Counted from the first letter of the stretch, positions 17,869 to 28,400 are shown. The stretch: DNA of 52,738 nucleotides from a bacterium (GCA_029979565.1 JAPOHG010000007.1:1-52738); one strand, 5' to 3'. A program made the numbers and translations. Notes: generated by a model not told the origin, from the sequence alone.

Positions 17869-20331
17869 ATGATGCAACGACATTTGTGGCTGCTTTTCGC
17901 CTGGTTTTTGGCCTTCAGCAGTGCTGCACAGACGTTTTCCGGAAAGGTGACGGATGAGGCAGGTATGGGCCTGCCCGGAGCCTTCATCACCGCCAAAAAT
18001 ACTGCCGGTGAACTGCTTGGAAACGTCAGCCTTCCTGACGGCTCGTACACCCTCGATTTGAGCGCGTGGAAGGGACAGAGCGCCACATTGAGCTGCAGCT
18101 ATATCGGAATGGAATCCGTGGAACGTACCATCGCCAGCTTGGAATCCGGCGCGGCTTACGCATGGGACTGGCAATTGACAGAAACTTCAGAGGTGCTGGA
18201 CCTTGTCGTGGTCTCCGCTGGGCGCTTTGAACAATCTGCAGCTGAGGTAACCGTATCGGTTGATGTTCTTCCTCCCCGAATTGTGGAGAGCAGAGGGACG
18301 ACCACCCTCGAAACCGCCTTGGAAATGAATCCCGGTGTGACCTTTGTCAACGGTGAACCTCAAATCCGAAGCGGAAGCGGCTTCAGTTACGGCGCGGGCT
18401 CACGGGTTATGATTTTGATCGATGACTTGCCTGTTTTGAGCGGCGACGCCGGACGGCCAACCTGGGGCTTTCTTCCGCTCGAAAACCTCGAACAAATTGA
18501 AATCATCAAAGGCGCGTCGAGCGTCTTGTACGGCAGCGCAGCCTTGAGCGGAGTCATCAACGTTCGCACCCGTTTTCCCGATGCACGTCCACTCACGCGC
18601 GTCAGCCGACAAGTCGGCTTCTACTCCGACCCCCGGTCTGAGCATGCTAAAACGTGGAACGTTCGGCCGCAGCAGTCCAACCTGCGATTCTTGCACAGCC
18701 AACAACTGGGTGCGTGGGACATCGTCATTGGTGGCAACATCCTCCGCGACGATGGGTTTCTTGCCCCGGAAGAAAATGCGCAAATGAGCGCGCGGGACTA
18801 CCACTTCTCACCTTCTTTAATCGGTATCGACTTGCTGGACCGTACCGTCGACCGATACGGAGCTGAACACCGCGCACGGATCAACGCCAACCTGCGCAAG
18901 CGTGAAACCAAGGTGGAAGGCTTGGTCTACGGCCTCAACACCAATTGGCAAACGGGAGAATCCCTGAACACCTTGATTTGGCAAGTGGCCCCCGACTCGA
19001 TTTACGGGGCGTTTGGAGGAGCTGCTACCCGAACCAACCAGCTGATCGGAACGGTTGATCCCTATGTTCAATACCTCACGCCCGGTGGAACACGGCATAG
19101 CTTCCGCAACCGATGGCAATACCTCAACAACGACAACGACAACGACCAATCGAACGGTTCTCACGTGGCCTATTCGGAATACCAGGTGCACACCACCGGC
19201 GAGCGCTGGGGCATTGAAGGCCTCAATCTGACATCGGGGGTGGTGAACATGGTGGCCTTGAGTCGAGCAGAGCTGTATTCAGGTGGCTCCTCGGACGGCA
19301 ACAATGCCGCAGCCAACCGCGCGGCGTACGTGCAAGTGGATCAGTCACTCGGTGAACGCTTCAAATTGGCCGGAGGTGCGCGCTACGAACATTTCTCCGT
19401 CAACGGAACAGGAGCGGGCAAGCCGGTCTTCCGTCTGGGCGCCAATTACCAGGTTGCTGAGGCCACCTATATTCGGAGCAGCTTCGGCCAAGGATTCCGG
19501 TTCCCTACAATCGCCGAACGTTACATCCGCACCGGCCTTGGAGCCTTGCAGATTTACCCCAACGAAGAGCTTCGGCCGGAGTTTTCATGGTCTTCTGAAA
19601 TCGCCCTCAAGCAAGGATTCGGCTTCAAAAACACCCGCATCGGGGACATCGTCGGCTTTATTGACGTGGCCCTGTTCCGACAGGATTACGAAGACTTCAT
19701 CGAGTTCACTTTCGGGCAATGGGGACCTGACGAAGGTGAGGTGCCTTCCATCGACAACGTATTTGGGCTTGGTTTCATGAGCGTGAATACCGGCGGAAGC
19801 AGCGTCACCGGAGCGGAGGCCTCCATCACCGGCCGTTGGACAACACGGAAATTCCAAGCCGATTTCATCACCGGCTACACGTACACCAACCCGATCAGCA
19901 CCACCCCGGAGTACAACTACAACCCCCAGTCGGATGGATTGGAAACAACGTACCTGAGCACCAGCCAAGACACCACAGGCATGCTCCTGAAATACCGATC
20001 TCCTCACGTATTTCGGTTTGATGTTCAAGTGTCGGGGCAGAAGTTTTTTGGTGGGGTCAGTGCCCGGTACCAAACGGCCCTGCGGAACTTCGACAAGGCT
20101 TTTATCGAATTCGAAGAGCAGGGATTTGTGCAGTGGGGCGTGCAGCAATGGCTCGATGAGAACCCCGATTTGCCATGGATCATTGACGCGCGCATCGGAC
20201 GGGAATGGCCCAATGGCCACAAACTCTCGCTGGTCATCAACAACATCACCAACGCAGAATACGCGATTCGACCGATGGCCATGGAGGCGCCGCGCCTAAC
20301 TTCGTTGATGTACACGTATCAAATCGACTGA
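17869..20331 (+). CDS. TonB-dependent outer-membrane receptor
   Basis: 820 residues from the ATG at 17869; an ATG at 17872 is equally possible, while the frame start at 17815 would precede the signal peptide (MMQRHLWLLFAWFLAFSSAAQ) with unrelated residues. A carboxypeptidase-regulatory-like domain (about 22-110) is followed by a plug with TTLETALEMNPGV, SRVMILIDDLPVLSGDAG and EIIKGASSVLYGSAALSGVINVRT, then a beta-barrel with ANYQVAEATYIRSSFGQGFRFPTIAERY and the terminal strand ending MYTYQID. The plug resembles siderophore or cobalamin type receptors. The substrate is unknown. Its TGA shares one base with the kdsB ATG (TGATG), so the two are translationally linked although their functions look unrelated. 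Confidence 0.9.
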   Translation: MMQRHLWLLFAWFLAFSSAAQTFSGKVTDEAGMGLPGAFITAKNTAGELLGNVSLPDGSYTLDLSAWKGQSATLSCSYIGMESVERTIASLESGAAYAWDWQLTETSEVLDLVVVSAGRFEQSAAEVTVSVDVLPPRIVESRGTTTLETALEMNPGVTFVNGEPQIRSGSGFSYGAGSRVMILIDDLPVLSGDAGRPTWGFLPLENLEQIEIIKGASSVLYGSAALSGVINVRTRFPDARPLTRVSRQVGFYSDPRSEHAKTWNVRPQQSNLRFLHSQQLGAWDIVIGGNILRDDGFLAPEENAQMSARDYHFSPSLIGIDLLDRTVDRYGAEHRARINANLRKRETKVEGLVYGLNTNWQTGESLNTLIWQVAPDSIYGAFGGAATRTNQLIGTVDPYVQYLTPGGTRHSFRNRWQYLNNDNDNDQSNGSHVAYSEYQVHTTGERWGIEGLNLTSGVVNMVALSRAELYSGGSSDGNNAAANRAAYVQVDQSLGERFKLAGGARYEHFSVNGTGAGKPVFRLGANYQVAEATYIRSSFGQGFRFPTIAERYIRTGLGALQIYPNEELRPEFSWSSEIALKQGFGFKNTRIGDIVGFIDVALFRQDYEDFIEFTFGQWGPDEGEVPSIDNVFGLGFMSVNTGGSSVTGAEASITGRWTTRKFQADFITGYTYTNPISTTPEYNYNPQSDGLETTYLSTSQDTTGMLLKYRSPHVFRFDVQVSGQKFFGGVSARYQTALRNFDKAFIEFEEQGFVQWGVQQWLDENPDLPWIIDARIGREWPNGHKLSLVINNITNAEYAIRPMAMEAPRLTSLMYTYQID

Positions 20332-21086
20332 TGTCCGATCGTTCTGCCGTCCTCGTTGCTGTCATTCCGGCACGAATTGGGTCCACGCGTTTTCCCGAAA
20401 AACCCTTGGCACAGATTGCGGGTAAGCCGATGATTGCTCACGTCGTTCAACGCGTCCACGAATCGGCAGCCTTTGATTACATCCTTGTTGCCACGGACGA
20501 TGAGCGCATTGCCGACGCCGCACGTCAAGCGGGCGCCGATGCACGGATGACAGACCCCGAACTAGCCAATGGAACGCTGCGCTGTCATGCAGCGCTTTGC
20601 CAATGGGAGGCTGAAAAAGGGTTCGAAGCCACCTGGGTGGTGAACGTTCAAGGGGACGAGCCGTTTGTGCACCCCGAACAGTTGCAGAAGCTCGCTCAGC
20701 TCATCCGAAGAGCCGGCACCTCCATTGCCACCCTCGCACGCCCGAAGTCCGCGGACGATCCCGAACGGACGAATACCAACCGGGTCAAGGTGGTGTGTGA
20801 CCTCAACGGGCATGCACTTTATTTCAGCCGCTTGCCTCTGCCTTCCGGCGAGGGTCCATGGTTGGAGCATGTCGGGCTGTATGCATTCGCTCGCGGCACG
20901 TTAGAAGCCCTCACCCACCTCCATCCCACGGCCCTTGAAAAAGCGGAACACCTCGAGCAGCTTCGGTGGTTGGAGCACGGATGGCGCATCAGCGTGGGGC
21001 GTACAACGCACCCAACGCATGCCATTGATACCCCCGCTGACTTGAAGGCATTGGAAGCGCGTATTGCGACGGGGGAAGTCGCTTAA
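20331..21086 (+). CDS. kdsB: 3-deoxy-manno-octulosonate cytidylyltransferase
   Basis: 251 residues from the ATG at 20331. It makes CMP-Kdo from CTP and Kdo, the activation step for the inner core of lipopolysaccharide, in the cytoplasm. Signatures: VIPARIGSTRFPEKPLAQIAGKPMI at the N-terminus (CTP-binding loop), VVNVQGDEPFVHPEQL with the catalytic acidic residue, TNTNRVKVVCDLNGHALYFSR, HVGLYAFARGTLE and EKAEHLEQLRWLEHGWRISV near the end. It overlaps the TonB receptor stop by one base, so its translation probably depends on re-initiation or coupling. No other Kdo gene is in the window. Confidence 0.96.
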   Translation: MSDRSAVLVAVIPARIGSTRFPEKPLAQIAGKPMIAHVVQRVHESAAFDYILVATDDERIADAARQAGADARMTDPELANGTLRCHAALCQWEAEKGFEATWVVNVQGDEPFVHPEQLQKLAQLIRRAGTSIATLARPKSADDPERTNTNRVKVVCDLNGHALYFSRLPLPSGEGPWLEHVGLYAFARGTLEALTHLHPTALEKAEHLEQLRWLEHGWRISVGRTTHPTHAIDTPADLKALEARIATGEVA

Positions 21087-21091
21087 CTTTG
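21064..21091 (+). promoter_or_regulatory. Predicted promoter of the S9 peptidase gene
   Basis: TTG, 17 bases, TAACTTTG (21084-21091), a perfect TAnnTTTG box that overlaps the kdsB stop codon. It gives a leader of roughly 15 bases before the ATG at 21111. Confidence 0.45.
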
Positions 21092-21110
21092 AGGTCCAAA
21101 CCGCAGATTC

Positions 21111-23312
21111 ATGCACACTTTTTTTCGACCCTTGGTCCTTGCCGTTTTTGCCGCAATTGGCCTTTTTTCCTGCTCAACTTCTGATTCCAACATGAACGAT
21201 TCGACCCAACCCGAATTCAATGAATCCCAGTTTTCTGCTGCACCGGTAGCCGAGAAAAAAGAGCACATCACCAAAATCCACGGCCTCGAGCTCAAGGACG
21301 ATTACTTCTGGATGCGCCTCAGCGACGCGCAAAAAGAGGCGGAGGCTCCGGATGAGCAAACGGCCGCTGTCGTTGATTACCTCAACGCTGAGAACGACTA
21401 CAAAACGGAAGTCCTGAAGCCAACCGAAGCCTTCCAGGAATCCCTTTTTGAAGAAATCGTCGGCCGCATCAAGCAAGACGACCAAAGCGTTCCCTTGTTG
21501 GACAACGGCTACTACTACTACACCCGTTACGAAGAAGGGAAAGAATACCCGATTCACTGCCGCAAGAAGGGCAGCCTCGATGCCGAGGAAGAAGTCATGC
21601 TCAACGTCAATGAAATGGCGGAAGGCTACAGCTACTTCGCCGTCGGTGGGCGCTCCGTTAGCACCAACAACAACTTGCTCGCGTTCAGCGTGGACACCGT
21701 CAGCCGCCGGGAATACACCCTGCAATTCAAGGATTTGACCACCGGAGAAATCCTCGAAGACCGCATCCCCAACATCAGCGGGGGCGCCACCTGGGCCAAC
21801 GACAACCGCACGGTTTTCTACACCAAGAAGGACCCCATCACCCTGCGTTCTTACCGGATTTACAAGCACGTTTTGGGTACCGATGCGGACGCGGACGAGG
21901 TGGTATACGAAGAGACCGATGAGACCTTCTCCTGTGGGGTTGGCAAAACCAAAAGCGAGGCCTACCTCATGATCGGAAGCTATTCTACCGTGAGCAGCGA
22001 GTGGCGCTTCCTTGATGCCAATACACCCGGAGGTGATTGGACCATCATTCAACCACGTGAACGGGATTTGGAATACGGATGCAGCCACTACGGCGACCAC
22101 TTCTACATCACGACCAACCGCGATGCCAAGAACTTCAAATTGGTTCGCACCCCAGTCACCGCGACGACCTACGACAACTGGGAAGACGTTCTGCCACACC
22201 GGGATGACGTGTTGCTCGAAGGCGTTGACATTTTCCAAGACTACCTCGTAGTCTCTGAGCGCTCCAACGGATTGAATCAAATTCGCGTCAAGCGCTGGGA
22301 TGATGCGGCAGACTACTACATCGAATTTCCCGATCCGGCCTACTCCGCTTACGTAGGTGCCAACCCCGATTTCAATACCCAGCGACTCCGGTACGGATAC
22401 ACCAGCATGACCACACCGAGTACCGTTTTCGAAACGGACATGGCAACCAAAGAAACCGAAACGCTGAAGCAGTCCGAAGTCTTGGGCGGCGAGTTCGACC
22501 CTGCCAATTACCAAAGCGAGCGCGTCATGGTCGAGGCACGGGACGGCACCATGGTTCCCGTCTCGATTGTCTACCGCAAAGGCGTCGAAAAGAACGGCAA
22601 AAACCCCTTCTTGCTCTACGCGTATGGAAGCTACGGATACAGCATGGATGCCGGATTCTCGAGCACGCGTTTAAGCCTGCTTGACCGCGGTTTCATCTAC
22701 GCCATGGCGCACATCCGAGGTGGGCAAGAGATGGGCCGTTCTTGGTATGAGGACGGCAAGATGTTCAACAAAAAGAACACCTTTACCGATTTCGTGGATT
22801 GCGGACGCGCCATGTGCGAACTCGGCTTCACTTCGCCTGACCACCTCTACGCCATGGGCGGATCTGCGGGTGGTTTGCTCATGGGTGCGGTCATCAACAT
22901 GGCGCCTGAGCTGTTCAACGGCGTCATTGCTGCGGTTCCTTTTGTGGATGTCATCAACACCATGTTGGACGAGACCATTCCATTGACCACTGGTGAGTTT
23001 GACGAATGGGGCAACCCCAAAAACAAGGACAGCTTTGATTACATGATGTCCTACAGCCCCTATGACAACGTGTCGGCGCAAGACTATCCCCACATGCTCG
23101 TTACCACGGGTTACTGGGACAGCCAAGTGCAATACTGGGAGCCGGCAAAATGGGTGGCCAAGCTGCGCGACGTGAAAACCGACGACAACTTGCTCATCAT
23201 GGACTGCAACATGGAAACAGGGCACGGCGGTGCTTCCGGTCGCTTCAAGCGCCTGCGCGAGACGGCCATGGAATACGCGTTCTTCATGATGCTCGAAGGC
23301 ATCAACGAATAA
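21111..23312 (+). CDS. S9 family peptidase, oligopeptidase B-like lipoprotein
   Basis: 733 residues. An N-terminal lipoprotein signal ends in GLFSC (lipidated Cys about residue 22), so the enzyme is anchored to a membrane facing the periplasm or beyond, unlike cytosolic PtrB. A seven-bladed beta-propeller (about 70-450) covers the active site. The alpha/beta-hydrolase domain has the nucleophile elbow GGSAGGLLMG (Ser about 586). The acid should lie in GYWDSQVQYWEP (about 671) and the histidine in METGHGGASGR (about 705). The segment AHIRGGQEMGRSWYEDGK is characteristic of the prolyl oligopeptidase family. It likely cleaves after basic residues in short peptides; that specificity is inferred from resemblance to oligopeptidase B. 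Confidence 0.93.
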   Translation: MHTFFRPLVLAVFAAIGLFSCSTSDSNMNDSTQPEFNESQFSAAPVAEKKEHITKIHGLELKDDYFWMRLSDAQKEAEAPDEQTAAVVDYLNAENDYKTEVLKPTEAFQESLFEEIVGRIKQDDQSVPLLDNGYYYYTRYEEGKEYPIHCRKKGSLDAEEEVMLNVNEMAEGYSYFAVGGRSVSTNNNLLAFSVDTVSRREYTLQFKDLTTGEILEDRIPNISGGATWANDNRTVFYTKKDPITLRSYRIYKHVLGTDADADEVVYEETDETFSCGVGKTKSEAYLMIGSYSTVSSEWRFLDANTPGGDWTIIQPRERDLEYGCSHYGDHFYITTNRDAKNFKLVRTPVTATTYDNWEDVLPHRDDVLLEGVDIFQDYLVVSERSNGLNQIRVKRWDDAADYYIEFPDPAYSAYVGANPDFNTQRLRYGYTSMTTPSTVFETDMATKETETLKQSEVLGGEFDPANYQSERVMVEARDGTMVPVSIVYRKGVEKNGKNPFLLYAYGSYGYSMDAGFSSTRLSLLDRGFIYAMAHIRGGQEMGRSWYEDGKMFNKKNTFTDFVDCGRAMCELGFTSPDHLYAMGGSAGGLLMGAVINMAPELFNGVIAAVPFVDVINTMLDETIPLTTGEFDEWGNPKNKDSFDYMMSYSPYDNVSAQDYPHMLVTTGYWDSQVQYWEPAKWVAKLRDVKTDDNLLIMDCNMETGHGGASGRFKRLRETAMEYAFFMMLEGINE

Positions 23313-23320
23313 CGCGGAGC

Positions 23321-23758
23321 ATGCAACGCTACCGCAGGCTCACGATTGAGGAGCTGGAAGCCGTACGTCCGGAATTTGTCAAGTTCCTCGCGTCTGAAGG
23401 CATCGCCGCGGATGATTGGGAGCGGAAGCTGCGCGACGGATCGTCCGATGTCGAGGCGTGCCTCGATGAGTTCAGCGAGAAATTCTGGGACGGTGCCACG
23501 GCCGCCATTTCTTGCCTCGAGCACCGGCCCGGTAACGACAGCCTTTGGGTGTTCCACTTCGCAGAATCCGCTGCGCATGTCATCCAATGCACCCAGCAAG
23601 ACGGAGCCTTTCAATGGTCACAAGGTGGGAAGAACTACGCCCAAGAAGCACGAGGCCGAGAGATTTTCTTGCTGCTAGAACAAGGCGCGCAGCCCTGCTC
23701 AGAAGACCGGTTCAAGGAAGTCCACAACCAGATGACGGCGGCTGCGAATCAGGCCTGA
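23321..23758 (+). CDS. Small conserved Bacteroidota protein (probably DUF6495 family)
   Basis: 145 residues from the ATG at 23321, preceded by GCGGAG, 8 bases after the S9 peptidase stop. The N-terminus MQRYRRLTIEELEAVRPEFVKFLASEGIAADDWERK resembles a family I remember from Bacteroidota genomes (DUF6495), cytoplasmic and of unknown function. There is no signal peptide or membrane segment. The second half (ATAAISCLEHRP, ESLWVFHFAE-like strand, FQWSQGGKNYAQEARGREIF) looks like a mixed alpha/beta fold. The 3' end overlaps the convergent HAD gene by 10 bases. The family name is from memory and should be treated as tentative. Confidence 0.75.
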   Translation: MQRYRRLTIEELEAVRPEFVKFLASEGIAADDWERKLRDGSSDVEACLDEFSEKFWDGATAAISCLEHRPGNDSLWVFHFAESAAHVIQCTQQDGAFQWSQGGKNYAQEARGREIFLLLEQGAQPCSEDRFKEVHNQMTAAANQA

Positions 23759-24414
23759 TTGCGGTACGCTGCTTCTGGAATGTCGAAGCCGCGCTTCGCT
23801 AGCCAGACCGCAACATCCGCTTCGACTGGGTGGTGCCAGTGCGCTTCCAGTCCCGCTTGAGCGGCGCCTTCGACGTGCTGCTTTGAATCGTCAATGAACA
23901 ACGTCCGTTCCGGGGTGATGCCGTGGCCATGGCAAATGGTGAGGAAGGCCTCAGGGTCGGGTTTGCGCATGCCGAGTTCGTGGCTGTAGTGGATGCCTTC
24001 AAACGCCGAGCGAAATGCACTCAACCCAAACGTATTTTCCATCCAAGCCTCGAACACCTGTGCGTGGATGACATTGGTGTTGGAAAAAATGTACAACCGT
24101 GTCTGCCGGCCCAACGCTTGCACCAACTCCACCCGTGAGGGATGCATGCCGATCAAAATACAATTCCAAGCATCCACCACCGCTTCACGCGCAGTGCCTG
24201 GTGCGCAGTGGCTTTCCATGAACCGGTAAAACGCTTCAGGAGCGATCCGGCCTCGTTCCAAATCATCGAATTCAGGCGATTGGCCGGCTTGTTTGTACAG
24301 CCCCGCAAAATCCTCCACACCCAGTGCCTTGAACGCTCGCACCGGAGCATCGTAATCAATGTCATACAGCACCCCACCAAAGTCGAGGATGACCGCTTCG
24401 GGGAGCGCCGTCAT
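23749..24414 (-). CDS. HAD-superfamily phosphatase (YihX-like, subfamily IA)
   Basis: 221 residues. Motif I is DFGGVLYDID (nucleophile Asp about residue 10), the DxGxV form seen in YihX-like sugar phosphatases rather than the commoner DxD. Motif II is the IFSNTN strand end (about 113-118). Motif III lysine lies in GMRKPDPEAF and motif IV in TLFIDDSKQHVEGAAQAGL (acidic pair about 178-179). The four-helix cap is inserted after motif I. It probably dephosphorylates a small phosphorylated metabolite. It starts 1 base before the SPOR-protein stop and should share its transcript. Substrate unknown. Confidence 0.9.
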   Translation of the reverse strand: MTALPEAVILDFGGVLYDIDYDAPVRAFKALGVEDFAGLYKQAGQSPEFDDLERGRIAPEAFYRFMESHCAPGTAREAVVDAWNCILIGMHPSRVELVQALGRQTRLYIFSNTNVIHAQVFEAWMENTFGLSAFRSAFEGIHYSHELGMRKPDPEAFLTICHGHGITPERTLFIDDSKQHVEGAAQAGLEAHWHHPVEADVAVWLAKRGFDIPEAAYRNQA

Positions 24415-24415
24415 G

Positions 24416-25432
24416 TTATCGGATGACTTTCCAAGGCTTCAGCCATGCATTCTGTGAAATGCGTTGTTGACGCAACTCTTCCAAATGCACGCGTGCGCTT
24501 TGCTCGTCCAAATGGGTCGCATACGTCACGATGTGAAGCCCTCCGTCTTGTTCGAACACCTGCGCATCGAATCCGTTTGCCACCAGGTCATTGGCAAGCA
24601 CTTGCGCATTGGCCTCCACCGAAAACGCACCGGCCACGAGCATGTAAAGCCCCGGGTTATCATCCAATGCGGCGGGAACACCGATTTCATCTGTCGTTGG
24701 ACGCTCCACAGCAGCCTCCACTTCGAGCGCCAATGCACCCGTCTCTTCCAAAGCTTCAACGTCGTCCCAAGATGGCACTGCCTCTCCTTCAAAACGCGGC
24801 TCAAAGGCAGCCACCACGGCGGGGACATTGATGGCGCTCATGCGCGCATCTTGCGCCTCCCAGCTGTCCGTCAAGAACATGCCCAGTCCCCCAATGATTG
24901 GCACTGCTAGTGCAGCGGCAACCCGCGCCAAAGGAACCGGCACAGCCGGCGCAGGCATCGGGATGACCTTTCCTTTCGGTGGCTGAGGAAGCTGAGGTTG
25001 CGACGCCGCTGGAGCAATCGGACGCAGCGGAATGTTGCGCAAACCAAACGAACGCAGCATGCGCTCCATCGCTTCATCGGCTAGAAATTGAACCCGTTCG
25101 TTTTTGCCTTTGTACAGGCGGCCGACGCGGTCGATGGTGACGGTACTGCCACCGTAGATTTCGGCTTTCAACTGCGTCACTTCCAGCGCAATCGCTTTGA
25201 CCGCTTCATCCAACGTTATGCCTTTGGCGCGCGAGACCGCCTGGGCGAGCACTCCATCGTGGTGCACCAACCGTTCGTTGAACAGCACCGAGCGATACGG
25301 CGGTGTCAACTCCTGCCGGGCTTCATCGTACTGCGCCGACTGGCGGTTGCAAACAAATCCTCCCAATTCGGGTACCACAATGCAATCGTGGTCCAAGAAA
25401 AGCGGATGAAGGTATTGGTCAAGGATGCGCAT
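24416..25432 (-). CDS. HU-CCDC81 plus SPOR domain membrane protein
   Basis: 338 residues from the ATG at 25432 (MRILDQYLHPLFLDHDCIVVPELGGFV). The first 150 or so residues match the CCDC81-type HU-like tandem domains of Bacteroidota: LFLDHDCIVVPELGGFVCN, LNERLVHHDGVLAQAV and VTIDRVGRLYKGKNERVQF. A proline-rich linker and one membrane helix (about 202-222, VAAALAVPIIGGLGMFL) follow. The C-terminus is a SPOR domain (about 262-335, LYMLVAGAFSVEANAQVLANDL), which binds denuded peptidoglycan glycans at division sites. The topology implies an HU-like part in the cytoplasm and SPOR in the periplasm, a possible link between cytoplasmic structures and the septum. The function is not established. Confidence 0.88.
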   Translation of the reverse strand: MRILDQYLHPLFLDHDCIVVPELGGFVCNRQSAQYDEARQELTPPYRSVLFNERLVHHDGVLAQAVSRAKGITLDEAVKAIALEVTQLKAEIYGGSTVTIDRVGRLYKGKNERVQFLADEAMERMLRSFGLRNIPLRPIAPAASQPQLPQPPKGKVIPMPAPAVPVPLARVAAALAVPIIGGLGMFLTDSWEAQDARMSAINVPAVVAAFEPRFEGEAVPSWDDVEALEETGALALEVEAAVERPTTDEIGVPAALDDNPGLYMLVAGAFSVEANAQVLANDLVANGFDAQVFEQDGGLHIVTYATHLDEQSARVHLEELRQQRISQNAWLKPWKVIR

Positions 25433-25449
25433 GGTGTGCAATCGTGCTC

Positions 25450-25480
25450 CGAAAGTAGGCGAATCCCGCCTTTCCTGCAA
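25450..25480 (-). promoter_or_regulatory. Predicted promoter of the HU/SPOR - HAD operon
   Basis: Minus strand: TTG (plus 25478-25480), 20-base spacer, TACTTTCG (plus 25450-25457), one mismatch to TAnnTTTG. It gives a leader of about 12 bases before the ATG at 25432. The preceding T9SS gene ends at 25490, only 10 bases away. Confidence 0.4.
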
Positions 25481-25489
25481 GTGCACCCG

Positions 25490-28400
25490 TTACCGAATGA
25501 TGGTGACGGTCCCCTCGACAAGCCGCGGCCCGTCCCGCAATTCGAATCGCAGGCGCCAGGGGTAAACCCCATCCGGAACGAAATGGTCGGAGTCCTGAAC
25601 CTGGTGATTGCCAATCCACGGTTCGGCTGGGTCTTCACTGTAAAACAACAAGTCACCCCAACGGTTGAAAATTTCCAGCCGATACCCCCGAGCTTCCAGC
25701 CCTTCAACAAAAAACGCATCGTTCACACCGTCATTGTTCGGGGTAAACGAATTGGGTACGTACAAGGGATAAAAGACGTCAATGAATGTGCTGTCACGGC
25801 CGATGCAGCCTTCCGGCGAAACCGATTCCAGTACAAACCACTGCGGGCCGGTCACATACACCTCCGGTGTTAAGCAATCGCTGCAACTCAGGTTGTCAGC
25901 CGGCGACCACCACAGTGAGTCGGCGTCCACGGTTCCAAACAACCGGACTTCGTCCAACCAATTCACCTCGCGGTCGGGCCCCGCGTCCACATATGGCGGC
26001 TGCCAGACGTAGACCGTGATTTCAGAACTGCCCGTGCACCCGTACTGATCTGTCGCGTAAATGGTGAACGTGGTGGTTTCAATGGGGAATACCTGCGTAG
26101 TCTGGGCATTCGGGTTGGCTACTAAAGCCGCCGGCGACCACGTGTACGAAACGGCGTCCGACGAACTCAACTCCATGGTCTCACCTCGGCACATCCACCC
26201 ACCACCAGTCGCCGAAGCCGTGGGTGCCACAATCTCCACCGACACGCTGTCCGTTCCTACGCCACAGGCGTTGGAGATGGAAACGTAGTACGTCGTGTTT
26301 TGAGACGGAGAGGTGTAGGGGTTTTGGCTGTACGGATTGGTTACCAGGTCTTCGGGGGTCCACACGTAGCTGTCGCCCTCTGAAGCTTCCAAAAACACCC
26401 CTTGGCCGGCACACAAGTAGATTGTCGGATACGTCTGACCGCCCGGCGCGGACTGGATCACGTTGATGGTGACTTCTTCCTCGCCGAGGCAGCCAGCCGG
26501 CGAAGAAATCAATGCCGTGTATGTGGTAGTCTCCGTCGGACTAGCAGTGGTCGTCCCTGACGTGGGCGACCCCAACCCGGTTGTCGGGCTCCACAGTACT
26601 TCATTGCCCCCGGTGGCTTCCAGCTCCACCACGTCGCCGTTGCAAATGGTCATGTCCGGTGATATCTCCGTCTGCAACACCTCCACGACCACGGTTACCG
26701 AGGCTGTACCCACGCCGCATCCGTTGCTGTCTTCTACCGTGTAGGTCGTCGTCTCCGTAGGCGTCACCAGTGGATTGGAGACTGTAGGGTCATCGAGGGT
26801 GGGATCCGGCTGCCACTGAAGCGCATCGGTTCCGTATGCCTGTAGGTTGACCGCTTCGCCTTCGCAAATGGGCGGAATTTCGTCGATGAGCGGCTGTGGA
26901 ATCTCTTCAATGAACAAGGTGACAAAAGCGGTGTCGGGTTCCAAGCATCCTGCGGAACCGGTGACGTCTGAGACTATGAGCATGATCTCCCACTCGCCCG
27001 GCGTCGCATAGATGTACTCGGGATTTTCCTCATCGCTGGAGTTCAAGTCCCCGAAGGACCACTCGTAATCCGTTCCGCCGATGCTGTTGTTGATGAACTG
27101 GATGGGGTCCCCGGCGCATATCAAGTCGGGCGCATCGATGTCGATGTCGGCCACCAACGATCCGAGATTGAACTTGAACACCCCGAGGTTGCAGTTGCCT
27201 GCATCGTTGGTGTTGGACCAAGCACCGGTCGTCGTGGGGAAATCATCCCAGCCCCCGCAGCCAGCGCACACGGCCTGATACACCGTACCGTTTTTGTCAA
27301 AACGCGAGGTGCCGCCGTCCACGTGTTCGTTTGAAAAGGGCCCGCCGAAGTACGTCCCATAGGTCAAATCCGCTGCGTCCGGAGCGAGCACTCCCAACCA
27401 AAAGTCACTCCCATCTGTGCTGATTTGAAAGGCCTCCTCAGTGGTCGGCATTCCGCTGGTGGTGGATTGGGAGGCGTATGCGCTGTTGGCTGAGTTCGTC
27501 TGACCGCCCCAACCGCTGATGTACATCTCGTCGCAATCGGAAACCAAAAAAGCGGTCGGACTGATATCAACGCCCGTCATTGGCAACCCAACTCGCGTGA
27601 CGAATTCTGCCGTTTCCAAGTTGTCGCTGAAGCGCACAACGAACGTGCTCCCATCGGGATTGGCATCGTACACATCGCCCACAAGGGCCAGATCGCTGCC
27701 AACGGTTTGGCCGCACAAGTGCGGGCGATTATCGGTGTCCAGTTGAACGAAGTAAGACTGGTCGTAATCATCCGTGCCGAAGTACGTCGCCGTCGACAGG
27801 AAAGGTGAGCCGCTGTAGTCAATGGAAAAAACATAGCCGTCGACATCTCCTGCCAAATCAGGTTGATACGCCCCTGGCGTGGTCGGGAGGTCATTGCTCT
27901 TCGTACCGCCTGTGACGTATGCCAATGCTTCCGCAGTAGAAAACTGGATGGCAAACGCCGCGTCATCGGATTCCCCGCCGAAATACGTGGAGAATTCCAG
28001 GTTGGCCAGGTCATTGGACAAGCGAAAAATCACCGCATCGCTTGAGCCGCTAAGCCCGGGATCAAAAGCATCCACCATGGGAAAATCGGCACTGCGTGAG
28101 CTCGAGGCCACCCAAACAGAACCCGCTGGATCGATGACCACTTCACCGCGGCATACGTCACCGTAATTGTAGTTGAGCTTCTCGCCGAGGTTCACACCAT
28201 CATTTTCCGCACCGCCAATGAACGTCGAGGCCTCCAGCGAACCGTCGACACCGTCGATTTTCGATATGACAATGTCACACCCGTTGTCGTACGTACCGTA
28301 AAAACTATACACACCCAAATCAAGGAAAGGTCCTCCGATGAAATCGGGTTCATAGGCATCCGCAGTGGTCGGAAAATTCTGGGAACCCGTGGTGCCCATG

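Noticed and set aside
21174-22514. 446-codon minus-strand frame inside the S9 peptidase gene
   Set aside because: Long only because of codon bias on the coding strand; the peptidase has all catalytic motifs.
23881-24140. HAD motif I lacking the second Asp (DFGGV) as a sign of a dead phosphatase
   Set aside because: The DxGxV form is regular in YihX-like HAD enzymes, and the other motifs are complete.
26170-26830. Repeated sequence in the large T9SS gene as a possible assembly or recombination repeat
   Set aside because: The repeats are diverged Ig-like domains at protein level, normal for this protein class, with no long identical DNA.
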